Positions 36,549 to 45,793 of a stretch of 64,000 bases of DNA are shown piece after piece. This DNA comes from Actinomycetota bacterium. GTDB taxonomy: Bacteria > Actinomycetota > Acidimicrobiia > Acidimicrobiales > Microtrichaceae. The stretch lies in assembly GCA_016703525.1 (NCBI GenBank), contig JADJBW010000004.1, positions 124,001-188,000 on the forward strand, in the 5' to 3' direction. Below the pieces are notes generated by a model, which was not told where the DNA came from, ran no database searches, and saw nothing but the letters and a program-made list of their open reading frames with translations. The stretch's first letter is position 1. Every line of letters begins with the position of its first letter. Made by a program: the position numbers and the translations under genes.

Positions 36549-37572
36549 TCAGGGCCAGACGGCCTGGCGGATCGACAACCCGACCCGGCGCTTCGCGTGA
36601 TCGACGCCGAGCACCCGGACCTGCACGGCCTCCCCGACGGTCACGACCTGATCCGGTCGAACGCCTGGGAGGTCGGACAGTTCGCTGAGGTGCGCCAGGC
36701 CCACAACGCCGGCGTCGTCGAGCCGGGCGAACACGCCGTAGTCGACGATGCGGGTGATGGTCGCCGAAACCACGCTGCCGACCTCGATCGCGGCGAGCGG
36801 GTCGGGCGTGGTCTGGCGCAGCGAGAGCGACAACCGGCGCTTCTGGCGATCGGCCGAGAGCACGACGACGTCGAGCTCGTCGCCAACGGCGGCGACCTTG
36901 CCCGGCGAGGGCTCTCGTCCCCAGGCCAGCTCGCTGCGGTGGATGAGGCCTCGGACACCGCCCAGCGTGACGTGCAGCCCGTACGGGGCGACCGACACCA
37001 CGCTCACCCGAACCCGCAGCCGGGAACCGCCTCGGCGAAGATCTCCTTTTCCGACTGACGGCGGGCACGGCGAACCAGCTCGCGCCGCGACACCACCAGG
37101 CGGTCAGCGTCGCGATCGAGCTCCGCCACGAGCACGTCGATCGTCCGGCCGACCATCGTCGTCAGGTCCTCGACCGGCTCGTCGAGACCATCGACGCCGG
37201 CAGGAACGCTCGCAGGCCCACGTCGACGAGCAGTCCGCCTCGCACCACCTTGATCACAGCGGCCGGCACCGTGGCGCCCTCAGCGTGCGCTGCCTCCAAG
37301 CGATCCCACGCCACCTGACGAACCGCCCAGCTGTGGCTCAGCCAGACCCGCCCTGCCGGGTCGTCCCGGGCCAGGAGCGCTGCCGTCACAGCCGAGCCCA
37401 CCGTCGGGGGTTCGGCGAATTCCGATCGGGCGATGACGCCGCGACGACCGTCCGCGAGCTTGACCTCCACGTCGGGACCGCTGAACCCGGTCACGACAAC
37501 CTCCACGATCCTCCCGACCTGCACCGCAGGGCGCGCAGGTGGGGCGATACGCCGGCGGGGCTCCATGCGCAC
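36549..37572 (-). CDS. Four-repeat S1-domain RNA-binding protein (frame breaks)
   Basis: About 341 residues from ATG 37572. Four S1 (OB-fold) repeats are visible: VGRIVEVVVTGFSGPDVEV; VPAAVIKVVRGGLLVDVGL; RLRVRVSVVSVAPYGLHV; and VGSVVSATITRIVDYGVFA ending with VDHAKRRVGLSIRQAVWP. Such proteins help mRNA bind ribosomes, as ribosomal protein S1 does. The frame changes near 37180 (between FLPASMV and DEPVEDL) and near 37022 (between EIFAEAVPG and RLRVRVS). It is shorter than typical rpsA products and may be a paralogue. Confidence 0.75.
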
Positions 37573-37640
37573 AGTCTGGCCGAGTGGATGCGCGCTCGCG
37601 CTGCATTCGCTCGGCGCGCGTGCGCCCGTAGGATCGGCGG

Positions 37641-38141
37641 ATGCCCCCGCAGCACCGAGTCGAAGTGATCGTCGAGATTCCGAAGGGTTCTCGAAACAAG
37701 TACGAGATGGACCACGTGACCGGGGAGCTCTGGCTCGACCGACACCTGTTCACCGCCACCACCTACCCGGCCGACTACGGGTTCATCCGCGACACCCTGG
37801 GCGGCGACGGCGACCCGCTCGACGCGCTCGTGCTCCTCAACGAGCCCACCTTCCCCGGCTGCCACCTGTGGGCCCGTCCGGTCGGCGTGTTCCGCATGCA
37901 CGACGAGGCGGGCGACGACGCCAAGATCCTCTGCGTCCTAGCCGATGACCCCCGTTGGGCGTCGATCGACGACATCGAGGACGTCGACCATCACCTGATC
38001 AACGAGATCCGCCACTTCTTCGAGATCTACAAGGACCTCGAGCCGGGCAAGTCCGCCGAGATCGGCGAGTGGGCCGGACGCGACGCGGCCTTCGTCGAGA
38101 TCGAAACGGCGCGGCAGCGCCACGTCGACCACCCGCACTGA
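37641..38141 (+). CDS. ppa: Inorganic pyrophosphatase, family I
   Basis: Hydrolyses pyrophosphate to phosphate, driving biosynthesis. 166 residues, normal length. The signature GGDGDPLDALVL holds the Mg-binding Asp residues. EIPKGSRNKYEMD and YPADYGFIRDTL are conserved substrate-binding segments, and KDLEPGKSAEIGEW is the C-terminal helix. ATG 37641 is 68 bases from the divergent S1 gene start, so promoters face each other. Confidence 0.95.
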   Translation: MPPQHRVEVIVEIPKGSRNKYEMDHVTGELWLDRHLFTATTYPADYGFIRDTLGGDGDPLDALVLLNEPTFPGCHLWARPVGVFRMHDEAGDDAKILCVLADDPRWASIDDIEDVDHHLINEIRHFFEIYKDLEPGKSAEIGEWAGRDAAFVEIETARQRHVDHPH

Positions 38142-38170
38142 GCACGCCGCCGCACCGCGGCGACGCTCGG

Positions 38171-38920
38171 TCAGCCAGCCGTGAGGCCCGTGTCGGCCGA
38201 GACGATCGCGCCGTGCAGCGCGGCCGCATCGCGCGACGCGACGAATGCGACCGCCGCGGCGATCTCCTCGGGCTCCGACATCCGTCGGAACCCCATGTAG
38301 GGCTCGATCAGCTTCCAGTCGGCGTCGTCGGGGAACTTCGGCGAGGCCACCATCGGCGTGTTGATGCCTCCCGGCGCGACCGCGTTGATGCGGATGCGTT
38401 TCTTCGCGAATTCCATTGCCATCGCCCGAGTGAGCGCCACCACGGCGCCCTTCGACGACCCGTAGACCGCCGTGTAGGCCGTGCCCATCAGCGCCGAGTT
38501 CGACGCGATGTTCACGATGTTGCCGCGCGACTCCAGCAGGTGCGGGATCGCCGCCTGGCACATCCACAGGGTGCCCGCGACGTTGACCTTGAAGATCAGC
38601 TCCCATTCCTCTTCGGTCACGTCGGTCACGTGGTTCGCTCGGAGCACTCCTGCGCAGTTGATCAACACGTCGAGGCGGCCGGTGGTGTCGACGCACTGGG
38701 CCACCAGACCGTGCGCGGTCATCCGGTCCGACAGGTCACCCAGCGCATAGGTGAACCGACCGCCGGACTCGGTCACCAGCGACTCGGTTTCGACCAGGCC
38801 GGACTCGTTGAGATCAACCCCGAACACCGCAGCGCCCTCGCTCGCGAGCCGCAGCGACACGGCTCGCCCCAAGCCCGACGCAGCTCCGGTCACGATCGCT
38901 ACCTGGTCGGCGAAACGCAT
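38171..38920 (-). CDS. Short-chain dehydrogenase/reductase (classical)
   Basis: 249 residues from ATG 38920. Cofactor loop IVTGAASGLGRAV with VFGVDLNESGL (NAD-preferring Asp), NCAGVLRANH, the active-site Ser in NIASNSALMG and YGSSKGAVVAL for the Tyr/Lys pair. The C-terminal GAIVSADTGLTAG is usual. Substrate unknown (3-oxoacyl or alcohol type). It shares a 99-base divergent region with the gene at 39020, which contains a palindromic operator. Confidence 0.88.
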   Translation of the reverse strand: MRFADQVAIVTGAASGLGRAVSLRLASEGAAVFGVDLNESGLVETESLVTESGGRFTYALGDLSDRMTAHGLVAQCVDTTGRLDVLINCAGVLRANHVTDVTEEEWELIFKVNVAGTLWMCQAAIPHLLESRGNIVNIASNSALMGTAYTAVYGSSKGAVVALTRAMAMEFAKKRIRINAVAPGGINTPMVASPKFPDDADWKLIEPYMGFRRMSEPEEIAAAVAFVASRDAAALHGAIVSADTGLTAG

Positions 38921-38991
38921 GCTGGGTCCCCTCTGACGTTCGATCGGCAGGACCTCGCGTCCCGTCGGCAGGCCCGGTTTCCCCGCGGGAT

Positions 38992-39006
38992 CTGACGGAC
39001 CGTCAG
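38992..39006. promoter_or_regulatory. Palindromic operator in divergent promoter region
   Basis: CTGACGG and CCGTCAG flank a single A, a perfect 7-nt-arm palindrome. It lies 14 bases before the ATG at 39020 and 72 bases before the SDR start at 38920. This is the expected place for a TetR-type regulator controlling both genes. It resembles the TGACCG half-site at 2555-2572. Confidence 0.5.
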
Positions 39007-39019
39007 GTACGGTAGCGGA

Positions 39020-39820
39020 ATGGACGAGGCCCCCGTGAAGCTCGGCGCGATGCTCTACACCCTGGTCGATCCGAACCCCGGTCATGAGGTCGCGTACAAC
39101 CGGTGGTACGAACGTGACCACTTCTACGGCGGGTGCATGATCGGTCCGGGAATCCTCGCCGGCGCCCGCTGGGTCGCCACCCGCGAGTACAAGGACCTCC
39201 GCTTCCCGGCCGACTCCGGTGTGGCGATCCCGACCGACGCGGGCAGCTACCTGGCCACGTACTGGGTGCAGCGTGGCCACGAGGCCGAGCACTTCGGGTG
39301 GAGCTCGAAGCAGGTGTTCGAACTGTACGAGGCGGGGCGCGGATTCGATGAACGCACCCACGCGCACACCGCGCTGTACACCCACCAGCGGGCCTGGGGC
39401 CGCGACCCCGATGGCGTGCCCGTGGAGTTGGCGCTCGACCATCGATTCGCCGGGCTCGTGTCGGTGCACGTCGACCGGGCCGACGGGGTGAAGCACGCCG
39501 CCTTCGACGAGTGGTTCGAGGACGAGGGCCGGGCGCTGCTGCTCGGTACCGACTCTCCCATCGCGATCGTGTGCTCGTGGCGCCCGATCATCCCGCGCGG
39601 CTCCGACGGCGAAGCGCCCATGCAGCTGGGCTCGGGCCCCGGCACGCCGCAGCGGTCGATGCAGATCTGCTTCCTCGACGACGCGCCGAAGCCGCACTGG
39701 GATCGCTTCCGCGCCTACGCCGCGGCGGTCGATGCATCGGGGGTCGCCCGCGTGACGCTCGCCGCGCCGTTCTTGCCTACGGTCCCCGGCACCGACCGCT
39801 ACACCGATCAGCTCTGGTAG
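39020..39820 (+). CDS. Conserved protein of unknown function (EthD-like alpha/beta barrel possible)
   Basis: 266 residues. VDPNPGHEVAYNRWYERDHFYGG near the start and a second VDRADGVKHAAFDEWFEDEG in the middle look like two copies of a ferredoxin-like alpha/beta-barrel repeat, the pattern of EthD-type proteins (N/DEWYExEH). I cannot name the reaction. It is divergent from the SDR gene with a shared operator, so both probably respond to the same compound. Confidence 0.6.
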   Translation: MDEAPVKLGAMLYTLVDPNPGHEVAYNRWYERDHFYGGCMIGPGILAGARWVATREYKDLRFPADSGVAIPTDAGSYLATYWVQRGHEAEHFGWSSKQVFELYEAGRGFDERTHAHTALYTHQRAWGRDPDGVPVELALDHRFAGLVSVHVDRADGVKHAAFDEWFEDEGRALLLGTDSPIAIVCSWRPIIPRGSDGEAPMQLGSGPGTPQRSMQICFLDDAPKPHWDRFRAYAAAVDASGVARVTLAAPFLPTVPGTDRYTDQLW

Positions 39821-39826
39821 CGGCGG

Positions 39827-40483
39827 TCAGCGCCGGAGAAACGCGAGCGTCCGGTCCCACGCGAGCGCCGCGGCGGGCGCGTCGAACGCGTCGCCGGCCT
39901 CTTCAGCGAAGAAGTGGCGGGTGCCCGGATAGTGCCAGATCTCGGGATCCTTCCTCGCCTCGAACAGACGGGCCTCGAAGTCGGTGAGTTCCTCGTCGCC
40001 GATTAGGTCGTCGTGCTCCGGGAAGTGCGCCAGCACATCGGCCGTCAATTCGTCCACGGCGAGTGACTGCACGCCGTAGTAGGCCACGACACGACGGAAC
40101 GACTCGGGCTGACGTATCGCCGCCCACAGCGCCCACGACGCCCCCATCGAGAACCCGATCACGGCAATCGGTCCGGACGGGTCGTCGGTCAGCGAGCGCA
40201 GCGCGACCGTCGACGACAACACCAGCCCGGCGGTCGCGTTCGGGTCGGTGCGGGCCAACTCGAACTCGGCCTCTGCCGCGGTCTGCGGCGCCAGCCCGTC
40301 GAGCAGATCCGGTGCGAGCACCGCGAACCCTTCATCGCACAGCCGGTTGCAGTAGGCCTTCACGCCTGCGGTGAGCCCCCACCACGAGTGCAGCACCAGT
40401 ACGCCGGGTCCGGGCGAGGCTCCGTCGTCTCCCGGCCGCACGAGATAGGCCGATCCTGCGCGTGCTTGCGGTCGTTCACTCAC
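39827..40483 (-). CDS. Dienelactone hydrolase family protein
   Basis: 218 residues from GTG 40483 (VSERPQARAGSAYLV). Alpha/beta hydrolase with VLVLHSWWGLTAGVKAY, LAPDLLDG, GFSMGASWALW (Ser in place of the classical Cys nucleophile) and the His in YPGTRHFFAEE. The Asp region is AHFPEHDDL. Such proteins hydrolyse lactones or small esters. It ends six bases from the convergent stop at 39820. Confidence 0.85.
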   Translation of the reverse strand: MSERPQARAGSAYLVRPGDDGASPGPGVLVLHSWWGLTAGVKAYCNRLCDEGFAVLAPDLLDGLAPQTAAEAEFELARTDPNATAGLVLSSTVALRSLTDDPSGPIAVIGFSMGASWALWAAIRQPESFRRVVAYYGVQSLAVDELTADVLAHFPEHDDLIGDEELTDFEARLFEARKDPEIWHYPGTRHFFAEEAGDAFDAPAAALAWDRTLAFLRR

Positions 40484-40543
40484 GGAACAAAGCCTGCCAC
40501 GAGCCGACCGACCTCCTGCCCGCCACGGCGTAGCGTCGGGCTC

Positions 40544-41401
40544 GTGCACCCACGGCTCCGACGACTCGGCGAGCGAGCAATCCCACTGGACGACCACGAG
40601 ATCGTCACTCGAGCGATCCAACGCGGAGCGCTGATCGACGACACGCCCTGGGCGGAGGGGCTCCACGAGCTGTGCCGATCCCTCGACCTCGACGCGCAGC
40701 TCGACGTTCGAGCGCGCCGCCACGCCCGCACCTTCCTGACCGAGCTGCTCGTACACGCGCCGACTCCGGCCCGGCCGACCACGACGGGGGCCGCCGCACC
40801 GCCGTCACCCGGCGCGCCGAGCCTCGTGATCGCGAGCTTCGACGACGCCGCCGTGGAGAACGTGCTGGCGGCGCTCGGCGATCGACTGGGGGTCCGCCGC
40901 GACCCGGCGGGCGCGCCGTGCGACGACCGCCTGGTGTTCGCATCGCAGTTCACCGGGTTCGAGTTCGAGCGCACCTGGCACGTCCCGCGCTATTCGGAGT
41001 GGTACGACGCCTGCCGGCCGACATGGGCGTTCGACGCCGTCGAACGATCCGGCCACCAGGTCGCTGCCGGGGCGGAATACCTGGAGCATCTCGACCTGGT
41101 GCACGAGCGGTGGCCGAACGCCGTCGTCGTGATGGTTCGCACGCCGCTCGAACCGATCGTGGAACGGGTGGCCCGCGCCGCCATCGAACGACGACATGTC
41201 CACACGCCCGATCTGGACGAGGCGAAGGTGTGGCGGTATTGGCGATGGCGCGTCGAACGGGCTCACGAGCGTGCCGACGCGACCGCGTCGACCGTTGCCG
41301 CCGTCATCGAGTGCACGGCTCCCGACGCCACCGATCGCACCGCGGCGCTGATCGATCGGCTCATCGCCGTAGTGCCGGGCCTCGACGCTCAGCCGTCGTA
41401 A
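40544..41401 (+). CDS. Sulfotransferase-like protein
   Basis: 285 residues from GTG 40544. The pattern DDTPWAEGLHELCRSLDLD, FTGFEFERTWHVPRYSEWYD and LEHLDLVHERWPNAVVVMVR follows the sulfotransferase (PAPS-dependent) family layout. The usual PAPS-binding GxPRSGTT loop is replaced by VIASFDDAAVENVL, so activity is doubtful. It may be a degenerate or differently-acting member. Substrate unknown; the neighbouring MFS gene is convergent. Confidence 0.55.
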   Translation: MHPRLRRLGERAIPLDDHEIVTRAIQRGALIDDTPWAEGLHELCRSLDLDAQLDVRARRHARTFLTELLVHAPTPARPTTTGAAAPPSPGAPSLVIASFDDAAVENVLAALGDRLGVRRDPAGAPCDDRLVFASQFTGFEFERTWHVPRYSEWYDACRPTWAFDAVERSGHQVAAGAEYLEHLDLVHERWPNAVVVMVRTPLEPIVERVARAAIERRHVHTPDLDEAKVWRYWRWRVERAHERADATASTVAAVIECTAPDATDRTAALIDRLIAVVPGLDAQPS

Positions 41402-41459
41402 CGCCCGGCACCCCGTTCGCGACGAAGCGCGGCGATCACGCGTGGCGCACGACGACGCA

Positions 41460-42778
41460 TCAACCCACCGTTCGCGGCCCGGGGAGCCCGCGCGACCCGA
41501 TCACGCCGAGCACCGCGACCGCGGTCGCGAACGACCACACCGCAGCGAGCCCGGCGCCGAGCGATCCGTCCCAGCGGACAGCTGCCGCGCCGAGGTCGCG
41601 GCGCCCTCGCGACCTGGCTCGCACTGCGACAGCAACGCCGCCGACAGCGGCACATACGCGAGGCCCATCCCGAACCCGACGACGAGCAGCCCCACAAACA
41701 TCAGACCACGCCACCCATCCGATTCGGCGACGACTCCAAACATCGGATAGCCCACTGCGATCAGAACAATCCCCACTCCCACGAGACGACGCGCGCCGAC
41801 CTCGGCCATCAGCCGAGCCTGCAGCCACGAGCCCAGCGTCCACGTGAGCGATCCCGATGCCACCACGGCGCCGGCGAACGTGGTCGAGGTGGAACGCAGC
41901 TCGACCACGGCGAGCGACACGAACCCGTCGCCGGCGAAGAAGGCTGCGGTCAGCAACCCGCGGACCGCCACCACGGCCGGCAGACCGGGACGCACCCGCA
42001 GCGTCCCCGCCGGGGTCAGCCGTCGGAACGCGACGAGCGCGGCCGCGCCGCCGCCGATCACCATCGCCGCCGCCAGCCACCCTGATCGCGCCTGGAACCC
42101 ACCCAGTGCCACACCGGTCCCCACGACCATTGCGCCCAACGCGACGGCGTCGACCGACTGCCCGTCGTTCGGCGATGCTTCGAGTCGAAGGATCTCCCGG
42201 CGACCGACCACGCCGAACACCACCGCGACAGGGATGACCCCAGCAAACACCCACCGCCATCCGACCGACTCCGCCACGAGGCTGGCGAGCACCGGGCCGA
42301 TCAGCGATGGCACCACCCACGCGGTCGACATCATGGCGAAGATGCGCGGCCGCTCGGCCTCGGAGAACCCTCGGCCGACACAGACGTACACCACCGACGG
42401 CACGGCACCGGCGCCGAACCCCTGCACGACCCGGCCAGCGACGAGCAGCACCATGGACGGAGCGAGCGCGGCGATCGAGAGTCCAACCACGTAGAGCGCC
42501 AGTCCCGCAACCAGGGGACGGGAGGGATTCGCCCGGTCGGCCCACCGTCCGGCGACGACGATCCCGACGATCTGACCGAGGGCCAGCCCCGAATAGACCC
42601 AGCCGTACAGGTCGATTCGACCCAGCTCGTCGGTCACGAGCGGCAGGATCGCGGCGACCGACATGGTCTCCAACGCGACGACGGTGACCAACCCGACGAG
42701 CGCCGCCGTGAGCGCCCCGCTGTTCCGGCGGGGCTCCCCACGCGACGCGTGGGCGGCAAGCTCGTCGCGGCCGGTCAC
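41460..42778 (-). CDS. MFS transporter (late frame break)
   Basis: About 438 residues from ATG 42778. Drug/metabolite exporter-type fold: ALTAALVGLVTVVALETMSVAAILPL, DLYGWVYSGLALGQIVGIVVAGRWADR, and LVAGRVVQGFGAGAVPSVVYV with the RxxQGxGA motif of the 14-TM group. About 12-14 hydrophobic segments. The end changes frame near 41585: the first frame gives RQLSAGTDRSAPG, the second gives LGAGLAAVWSFATAVAVLGVIGSRG, a proper last helix. One base change would fix it. Confidence 0.8.
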
Positions 42779-42812
42779 CGACGGGCGCGGGGCTGACTCG
42801 GATGTCTCGGGA

Positions 42813-43391
42813 TCAGTCGAGGTTCGCGGCGACGAAGTCCCAGTTGAGCAGGTGCTCGAGGTACGTCTTGATGTAGTTCGGCCGGGCGTTGCGGAAGTCG
42901 ATGTAGTACGCGTGCTCCCAGACGTCGATCGTCAGAAGGGCCTTGGCACCGTGCTTCATCGGCAGGTCGGCGTTCCCGGTCTTCATGATCTCGAGACCTG
43001 AGCCTGCGTCGACCAACCACGCCCAGCCCGAACCGAACTGCGTGGTCGCGGCCTCGGCGAACTTCGTCGCGAAGCCGTCGTAGGAGCCGAAGGCCGCGTT
43101 GACGCGGTCGGCGACCTCGCCGCTGGGTGCGCCGCCGCCGCCCGGCTTCATCGAGTTCCAATAGAAGGTGTGGTTCCACACCTGGGCAGCGTTGTTGAAC
43201 AGCCCCCCGTCGGCGGCCATGATCACGTCGTCGAGCGTCGCGCCCTCATGATCGGTGCCTGCCGTCAGGTTGTTCAGGTTCGTGACATAGGTCTGGTGAT
43301 GCTTGCCGTAGTGGAACTCCAACGTTTCCTGCGAAATGTGGGGAGCGAGCGCATCGAGGGCGTAGGGCAGTGCGGGCAGTTCGAAGGCCAT
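42813..43391 (-). CDS. sodB: Iron superoxide dismutase
   Basis: Converts superoxide to peroxide and oxygen. 192 residues with the Fe/Mn family ligand His27 region EFHYGKHHQTYV, QVWNHTFYWNSM, and DVWEHAYYID. The segments AAQVWNH and FGSGWAWL favour the iron form, although metal use cannot be fixed from sequence alone. Normal length, monocistronic, 133 bases below the ArsC-like gene. No signal peptide. Confidence 0.92.
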   Translation of the reverse strand: MAFELPALPYALDALAPHISQETLEFHYGKHHQTYVTNLNNLTAGTDHEGATLDDVIMAADGGLFNNAAQVWNHTFYWNSMKPGGGGAPSGEVADRVNAAFGSYDGFATKFAEAATTQFGSGWAWLVDAGSGLEIMKTGNADLPMKHGAKALLTIDVWEHAYYIDFRNARPNYIKTYLEHLLNWDFVAANLD

Positions 43392-43524
43392 GATCTGCGG
43401 ATCCTTTCGTGGTTCGGAGGGACGGGGTCACGCTCGTCGGACCCGCGGGACCGAGCCCGGGGTGGTTGGCGTGCGACCCGCTGGTGGGACAACCGGCGCG
43501 GGGTCGTGGGCATTCCGAACCCGG

Positions 43525-43881
43525 TCAGCCTTCCAGGAATGCCGGCACGCGATCCTTCGGGCGTCCGATGATCGCCCGACCGGGGCGCACCAGTACGGGG
43601 CGCTGCATCAGCTTGGGCGTCGCAACCAACGCCGCGACCACCTGATCGGCGGTCGCAACGTCGTCGTCGGTGAGCGCCAATCCCTTGAAGGTGGCGTCGC
43701 GCCGAACGAGCTCGGTTACCGGGTCGTCGAGGATCGCGATCAGCTCGTGGAGTTGTGCCTCGTCCAGGGGCTGCTTCAGGTACTGCACCACGTCCGCGTC
43801 GACCCCGAGCGACGCGGCCGTCTCGACCGCGTGCCGCGAGGTGGAACAGTTCGGGTTGTGGAAGATGGTGACGTCGGCCAT
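43525..43881 (-). CDS. ArsC-family reductase
   Basis: 118 residues from ATG 43881. Thioredoxin-fold protein of the arsenate reductase (glutaredoxin-type) family: HNPNCSTSRHAV carries the catalytic Cys, VVQYLKQPLDEAQL is the substrate loop, and QRPVLVRPGRAIIGRP contains the family Arg. It may be an arsenate reductase or a YffB/Spx-like member. No arsenite efflux gene is nearby. It is 65 bases below the CDP-sugar operon stop. Confidence 0.85.
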   Translation of the reverse strand: MADVTIFHNPNCSTSRHAVETAASLGVDADVVQYLKQPLDEAQLHELIAILDDPVTELVRRDATFKGLALTDDDVATADQVVAALVATPKLMQRPVLVRPGRAIIGRPKDRVPAFLEG

Positions 43882-43945
43882 GGCGACCGAGCCTACGCGC
43901 CGACCATCGGATGGTCCGGCACGAAGGCGGCCGACCCGACGGTCG

Positions 43946-45238
43946 TCAAGCGACCGGGAAGGCCTGCACCTGCTCGTCCCAGAGCCGGTCGCTGAGGCGG
44001 CCCGCCGGGAGTTCCACATCGTCGAACGTAATGGGCGAGTCCTGGGCCAGATCACGGGTGAGCACACACCCGCGGGCCAGGCCGATCGGCAGCAGGTTCT
44101 CGGCCCGGGCGGTCGATGCGTTCTCGAGCACGCTGTAGTCGGTGAACCCACCGACGCCGTCGAGCACGGTCCCGGCGGCGAGGTCGAACTTCGCCATCGA
44201 CACCACCTCGCACACCGGTGCGCCGATCGGCGCCACGGTCGCGTCGCCGAACAGCACGGCGCGGGCGACCGTCAGCGGGGTCTCCAACGGGCTCAGGTGA
44301 TACGGACGGTAGAAGGTGTACACCGGACCCTCGCCCATCTTGTAGCACTTCATGTATTCCTGGTGGAACGCCGAGTCGGAGTACGCCAGGACGAACACGC
44401 CGAAGCTCGGCTCCGCACCCAGGATGTAGTCGACGATGCCCGTGCCGGCGGCGTGCAGTTCCTCCACCGGAAACAGCTCGAACGCCTTCTCGACCCGGTC
44501 GGTCTGCGGGCCTTCCATCCCGCGCCGGCTGACGCCGAACCCGGTGCCGTTGGCCACGACCGCCATCTCGGCGGCGATCTTCGTACCATCGGCGAACGAT
44601 GTGATCGGCCACGGGTTCTGCTTCACGTTGGCGGCGAACGCGGCCTGCGTCTCGGGGGTGCGGCGGTAGTCGAGCAGCGACTTGATGTTGCCGTACACGA
44701 TGGGCGCGAACCCGAGCATCTGCGCCTCGCGCGCCAGGTTCAGCAGCACACCCGGCTGGTCGCCGTCGCTGTCGGTGAACACGACACCCGCCCGGTCGGC
44801 ACGCTGCTTGAGAAGCGGGCCGAGCGTGCAGTCGAGCTCTGCGTTCAACAACACGAGGTGCTTGCCGTGGTCGATCGCCGACAGCGACACCCGGGCACCC
44901 CACTCCACATCGCCGGTGGCCTCGACCACGCACTCGATCGGCTCGGCCTCGGTCACCAGCGCCGGGTCTTCGCAGATCGCAGGGCGACCCGCCGAGAGCG
45001 CTGCCGACAGCTCGGCGGCGGTCTCGACGACCACCGGATCGTCGATTCCGGCGGCCGCGTACGCGGCGCGCGCGTGATCGAGGGTTCGGTTCGCGATGAC
45101 CGACACCTCCATGCCCGGCGTCGAGCCGGTGACCTGGCACGCGAGGCCCTTGCCCGCGTATCCCGCGCCGACGAGCCCGACCCGAACCGGCCGCCCCTCC
45201 CGCTCTCGCTCCTGCAACGCCGCGTCGACGACGATCAC
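43946..45238 (-). CDS. Homoserine-dehydrogenase-like oxidoreductase with SAF domain
   Basis: 430 residues, last gene of a sugar operon. GTG 45238 overlaps the previous stop (GTGA). NAD-binding VRVGLVGAGYAGKGLACQ opens a homoserine-dehydrogenase-like Rossmann domain. LNAELDCTLGPLL and TDSDGDQPGVLLN are conserved inside it, and the C-terminal LENASTARAENLLPIGLARG is a SAF-like domain. Its place in a CDP-sugar operon suggests action on a nucleotide-linked or free sugar acid; the reaction is unknown. Confidence 0.7.
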   Translation of the reverse strand: MIVVDAALQEREREGRPVRVGLVGAGYAGKGLACQVTGSTPGMEVSVIANRTLDHARAAYAAAGIDDPVVVETAAELSAALSAGRPAICEDPALVTEAEPIECVVEATGDVEWGARVSLSAIDHGKHLVLLNAELDCTLGPLLKQRADRAGVVFTDSDGDQPGVLLNLAREAQMLGFAPIVYGNIKSLLDYRRTPETQAAFAANVKQNPWPITSFADGTKIAAEMAVVANGTGFGVSRRGMEGPQTDRVEKAFELFPVEELHAAGTGIVDYILGAEPSFGVFVLAYSDSAFHQEYMKCYKMGEGPVYTFYRPYHLSPLETPLTVARAVLFGDATVAPIGAPVCEVVSMAKFDLAAGTVLDGVGGFTDYSVLENASTARAENLLPIGLARGCVLTRDLAQDSPITFDDVELPAGRLSDRLWDEQVQAFPVA

Positions 45239-45783
45239 GATTGCCCACTTTCCAGCCGGATGTCCGGCCACGATCGGTCCTTGTCGGACACGATGATTCC
45301 CTCGGAGATCGGCCACGAGATCCCGAACGCGGGATCGTCGGGCCGCAGCCCGGTTTCGGCACCGGGTGTGTACGGCGACGACACGCCATAGAGCACCGTC
45401 GTCCCGTCGACCTGGGCCTGATACCCGGTCGCGCAGTACTGCGGGACGAAGAGCGCATCATGGCGCTCCGACGACAGCTCGACGCCGGCCCACTGGCCGT
45501 AGGTCGACGACTCGGGACGCAGGTCGGCCACGACGTGGAAACTGCGGCCGAGGATGCAGCGGAAGAACTTCGCTTCACCGTGCGGCGGGAGTTGCACGTG
45601 CAGCCCGCGGATGGTGCCACGGCGCACGTTGGTCGACAGGTTCATTTGTTCGATGTGACCGATCGCGCCGTGGTCGGCCAGTTCGGCCGCGCACCAGGCG
45701 CGAGCGAAGAAGCCGCGATCGTCGTGATGTGGTTCGAGTTCGACGTGGAACGCGCCCTCGATCGATAGTTCGGTGAACTTCAT
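45235..45783 (-). CDS. dTDP-4-dehydrorhamnose 3,5-epimerase-like protein
   Basis: 182 residues from ATG 45783. RmlC-type cupin: DDRGFFARAW, the catalytic His in RGLHVQLPPHGEAKFF, VVADLRPESSTYGQW and VPQYCATGYQA. Epimerases of this kind invert C3/C5 of a 4-keto deoxysugar nucleotide. Given the upstream cytidylyltransferase, the natural substrate is more likely a CDP-linked 4-keto sugar than dTDP. It lies 10 bases after the upstream epimerase gene. Confidence 0.85.
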   Translation of the reverse strand: MKFTELSIEGAFHVELEPHHDDRGFFARAWCAAELADHGAIGHIEQMNLSTNVRRGTIRGLHVQLPPHGEAKFFRCILGRSFHVVADLRPESSTYGQWAGVELSSERHDALFVPQYCATGYQAQVDGTTVLYGVSSPYTPGAETGLRPDDPAFGISWPISEGIIVSDKDRSWPDIRLESGQS

Positions 45784-45793
45784 CGACGGACCC

